From the NCBI RefSeq assembly GCF_003003075.1, contig NZ_PVTX01000003.1, positions 124,001-188,000 on the forward strand: 64,000 nucleotides of DNA. The letters run 5' to 3'. A model generated the notes under the pieces. That model made no database searches, was not told the DNA's origin, and saw only the letters and a list, made by a program, of their open reading frames with translations. The position numbers were made by a program, and so were the translations under genes. This DNA is from Isoptericola halotolerans. Its GTDB lineage: Bacteria > Actinomycetota > Actinomycetes > Actinomycetales > Cellulomonadaceae. This document shows positions 61,813 through 64,000 of the stretch, in pieces; position 1 is the first letter of the stretch, and every line of letters begins with the position of its first letter.

Positions 61813-64000
61813 ATGGCGAACTCTGAGCCGCGCAGCATGACGCGCACGATCCCCGCGACCCAGATGGTCGCGCTCCTGCTCGCCTTCCTGCTCGCCGCCG
61901 GCGCCGGTGGCGTGCTCGCTGCGGGGTTCGTCATCCCGGCGGTCGCCGGCGCCAACGCCGCCGCCGACAGCACCATCGAGATGTACGACGACGTGCCGGC
62001 CGAGCTCGAGCCGCAGCCGTTGTCGCAGCAGTCGCGCATCTACGCGAGCAACGGCAAGCTGCTGGCCACGTTCTACTACCAGAACCGCATCGTGCTACCG
62101 CTCGAGGAGATCTCCGAGCACATGCAGCATGCGGCCATCGCCATCGAGGACGAGCGCTTCTACGAGCACAACGGCGTGGATCCCAAGGGCATCACCCGCG
62201 CGGCGGTCAACAACCTCAGCGGCTCGGACACGCAGGGCGCGTCGACGATCACGCAGCAGTACGTCAAGAACATGCTCATCGAGGCGGCGCTGCAGGACGG
62301 CGACCCCTTCGCGGTGATCGACGCGCACGAGGACACCCTCAACCGCAAGCTCCGCGAGGCGAAGATGGCCATCGCGCTCGAGAAGAAGATGTCCAAGGAG
62401 GAGATCCTCCAGGGCTACCTCAACGTGGCGCAGTACGGCAAGAACCAGATCTACGGCGTCGAGACTGCCTCCCGCTACTACTTCGACAAGTCCGCGATCG
62501 ACCTGACGCCGGTCGAGGCGGCCACCATCGCCGGTGTGACGAAGGCGCCGAGCCAGTTCGACCCCACGCAGAACCCGGAGAACGCGGAGGAACGCCGCAA
62601 CCTCGTCCTGCAGAACATGTGGAAGCTCGGGTACATCACCACCGAGCAGCGCGAGGAAGCGCAGGAGACGCCGCTCGAGGACACCCTGAAGGTGACGCCG
62701 GTGTCGGCCGGTTGCCAGTCGGCCAACGGATCGGCGTTCTTCTGCGACTACGTGATCAAGGAGATCCTCCTCGACGCGACGTACGGCGAGACGCGGGCCG
62801 ACCGCAACAAGCTGCTCTACCGTGGCGGGCTCGAGATCCACACCACGCTGGACATGAAGATGCAGCGCCAGGCGTACAAGACGATCAAGAGCGCGGTTCC
62901 CGAAGGCGACGAGAGCGGACTCGAGGCGTCCGTCGTCTCGGTCGAGCCTGGCACGGGCAAGATCAAGGCGATGGCCCAGAACGTGCCCTACACGGGGACG
63001 AAGGCCGCCGACAAGGCCTCCCGCGACACGACCGTCAACTACAACGCCGACTACATCCACGGCGCGTCGGGCGGGTTCCAGCCGGGTTCGAACTTCAAGC
63101 CGATCGTGCTCGCGGAGTGGCTGCGCAGTGGACACACACTGAACGACACGGTCAGCGCCAACCACAACACATACACGGTCGGCAACTTCACGTCGCCGTG
63201 CGTGGGTAGCCTCGGTACCGAAACCTGGTCTCCGAGGAACGCCGAAGGTAACACCGCCGGGAACATCTCTGTGCTCCGGGCGACCTACGAGTCGGTCAAC
63301 ACCGCGTACGCATCCATGGGTGCTCAGCTCAATCTCTGCGATCTTCGCAGCACCGCCTTCGACATGGGTTTCCGGCCGACAAGCAAGTCGGGAGTCGGGC
63401 CGCTCAATACGGGCACTGTCAAGAAGACCGACATCGACATCCAGGCTCCGATGGTGCTCGGGACGCAGGAGTCCTCGCCGCTGAACATGGCCTCGACGTA
63501 CGCGACCCTGGCTTCGGGCGGCACGTTCTGCACGCCGGTGGCAATCACCGAGGTGACGGGGCCCGACGGGATGTCGTACGACGTCCCCCAGTCCCAGTGC
63601 GACAAGAATGCGCTGCCCAGCAACATCGCAAACACCATGGTGTACGCCATGGAGAAGGTCTTCACCGACGGTACTGCGCGACGGCTTGGCGGTTTGGCAG
63701 ATGGACGGCCGGTGGCCGGCAAGACGGGTACTTCGCAGGCCGCCGCGCAGACCTGGTTCAGCGGCTTCACTCCGCAGCTCGCCTCGACGGTATGGGTCGG
63801 CTCGGTCGAGAGCCAGACCGAGGACCACACGGGCGGCATGTACGTCAACGGAAACTGGTACGACCCCCTGTATGGCTCGTCGGTCGCCGCTCCGGCGTGG
63901 AAGGAATACATGGACGTGGCCGTCGAGGGCATGCCTGTGCAGGAATTCGGCTCGCCCGACCAGAACCTCATCGGGCAGGCGCCGGCGCCGTACGTCCCGC
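61813..64000 (+). CDS. class A penicillin-binding protein (transglycosylase-transpeptidase), 3' end outside window
   Basis: Bifunctional peptidoglycan synthase (PonA-like). It has a cytoplasmic N-terminus, one membrane helix (MVALLLAFLLAAGAGGVLAA), a GT51 transglycosylase domain with HAAIAIEDERFYEHNGVD and QGASTITQQYVKNML, and a transpeptidase domain with SxxK as SNFK in QPGSNFKPIVL, SxN as SVN in YESVNTAY and KTG in VAGKTGTSQAA. About 729 residues are visible. TAGGCT at 61801-61806 is exactly six bases before ATG 61813, indicating a leaderless mRNA. The base composition falls slightly toward the 3' end. Confidence 0.95.
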   Translation, partial: MANSEPRSMTRTIPATQMVALLLAFLLAAGAGGVLAAGFVIPAVAGANAAADSTIEMYDDVPAELEPQPLSQQSRIYASNGKLLATFYYQNRIVLPLEEISEHMQHAAIAIEDERFYEHNGVDPKGITRAAVNNLSGSDTQGASTITQQYVKNMLIEAALQDGDPFAVIDAHEDTLNRKLREAKMAIALEKKMSKEEILQGYLNVAQYGKNQIYGVETASRYYFDKSAIDLTPVEAATIAGVTKAPSQFDPTQNPENAEERRNLVLQNMWKLGYITTEQREEAQETPLEDTLKVTPVSAGCQSANGSAFFCDYVIKEILLDATYGETRADRNKLLYRGGLEIHTTLDMKMQRQAYKTIKSAVPEGDESGLEASVVSVEPGTGKIKAMAQNVPYTGTKAADKASRDTTVNYNADYIHGASGGFQPGSNFKPIVLAEWLRSGHTLNDTVSANHNTYTVGNFTSPCVGSLGTETWSPRNAEGNTAGNISVLRATYESVNTAYASMGAQLNLCDLRSTAFDMGFRPTSKSGVGPLNTGTVKKTDIDIQAPMVLGTQESSPLNMASTYATLASGGTFCTPVAITEVTGPDGMSYDVPQSQCDKNALPSNIANTMVYAMEKVFTDGTARRLGGLADGRPVAGKTGTSQAAAQTWFSGFTPQLASTVWVGSVESQTEDHTGGMYVNGNWYDPLYGSSVAAPAWKEYMDVAVEGMPVQEFGSPDQNLIGQAPAPYVP

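Overview
The window is 64 kb of very GC-rich, gene-dense DNA from a high-GC Gram-positive bacterium. Several things point to the order Micrococcales (Cellulomonas, Cellulosimicrobium or Isoptericola relatives): the order dacB - zincin - tilS - hpt - ftsH with ppa divergent, an orphan GlnR, F420 genes, MetX/MetY, and large secreted chitinases with Pro-Asp-Thr linkers. The genus cannot be fixed from sequence alone. I saw no tRNA, rRNA, CRISPR array, transposase or phage gene. No gene-free stretch exceeds 300 bases; the longest (60747-61033) is filled by two large hairpin elements.

Layout. 1-6.5 kb: cell-envelope and housekeeping block (ftsH cut by the left edge, hpt, tilS, a DUF2342 metalloprotease, dacB, divergent ppa). 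6.5-9 kb: metY and a zinc alcohol dehydrogenase. 9-13.4 kb: GPP34-like protein, a DesK/DesR-type two-component system and a divergent two-gene ABC exporter that it probably controls. 13.4-16.5 kb: an acyltransferase fused to a helical-barrel domain, and a quinone reductase divergent from its HxlR regulator. 16.5-22.7 kb: metX behind a seven-residue leader peptide, small enzymes, a coiled-coil protein, and a protein joining a nuclease-like domain to a RAMA-like domain. 22.7-33.5 kb: F420 genes cofD and cofC (cofC carries an in-frame 58-bp palindrome), two tandem aldo/keto reductases with a divergent MocR regulator, nitroreductase, a 1023-residue FAD/Fe-S dehydrogenase, epimerase and OsmC. 33.5-38.8 kb: ECF sigma factor with a probable membrane anti-sigma partner, a DUF4012 protein and an LPXTG wall protein. 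38.9-45.1 kb: two GH18 chitinases and a LuxR-type regulator. 45.1-49 kb: dtd, asparaginase, DUF2516, a VapBC-type pair, and padR followed by a membrane gene with no visible start codon. 49-64 kb: MFS exporter with an extra cytoplasmic domain, FUSC protein, ygfZ, nitrobindin-like protein, a 37-residue membrane peptide, a sulfur-linked cluster (DsrE, DUF4395, thioredoxin), YceI, glnR, a hydrolase, nth, a CRP-family regulator, RidA, DUF4177 and a class A penicillin-binding protein cut by the right edge.

Two themes run through the window. First, many genes lack a Shine-Dalgarno sequence and instead have TANNNT exactly 6-7 nt before the start codon, the signature of leaderless mRNAs. Second, several unexplained palindromic or tandem repeats sit at gene 3' ends or inside a gene: 20419-20538, 23955-24012, 32925-33056, 51130-51217, 59021-59140 and 60771-61018. 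The pair at 60771-61018 is the most striking. Its stems differ in sequence yet pair almost perfectly, around the same conserved loop.
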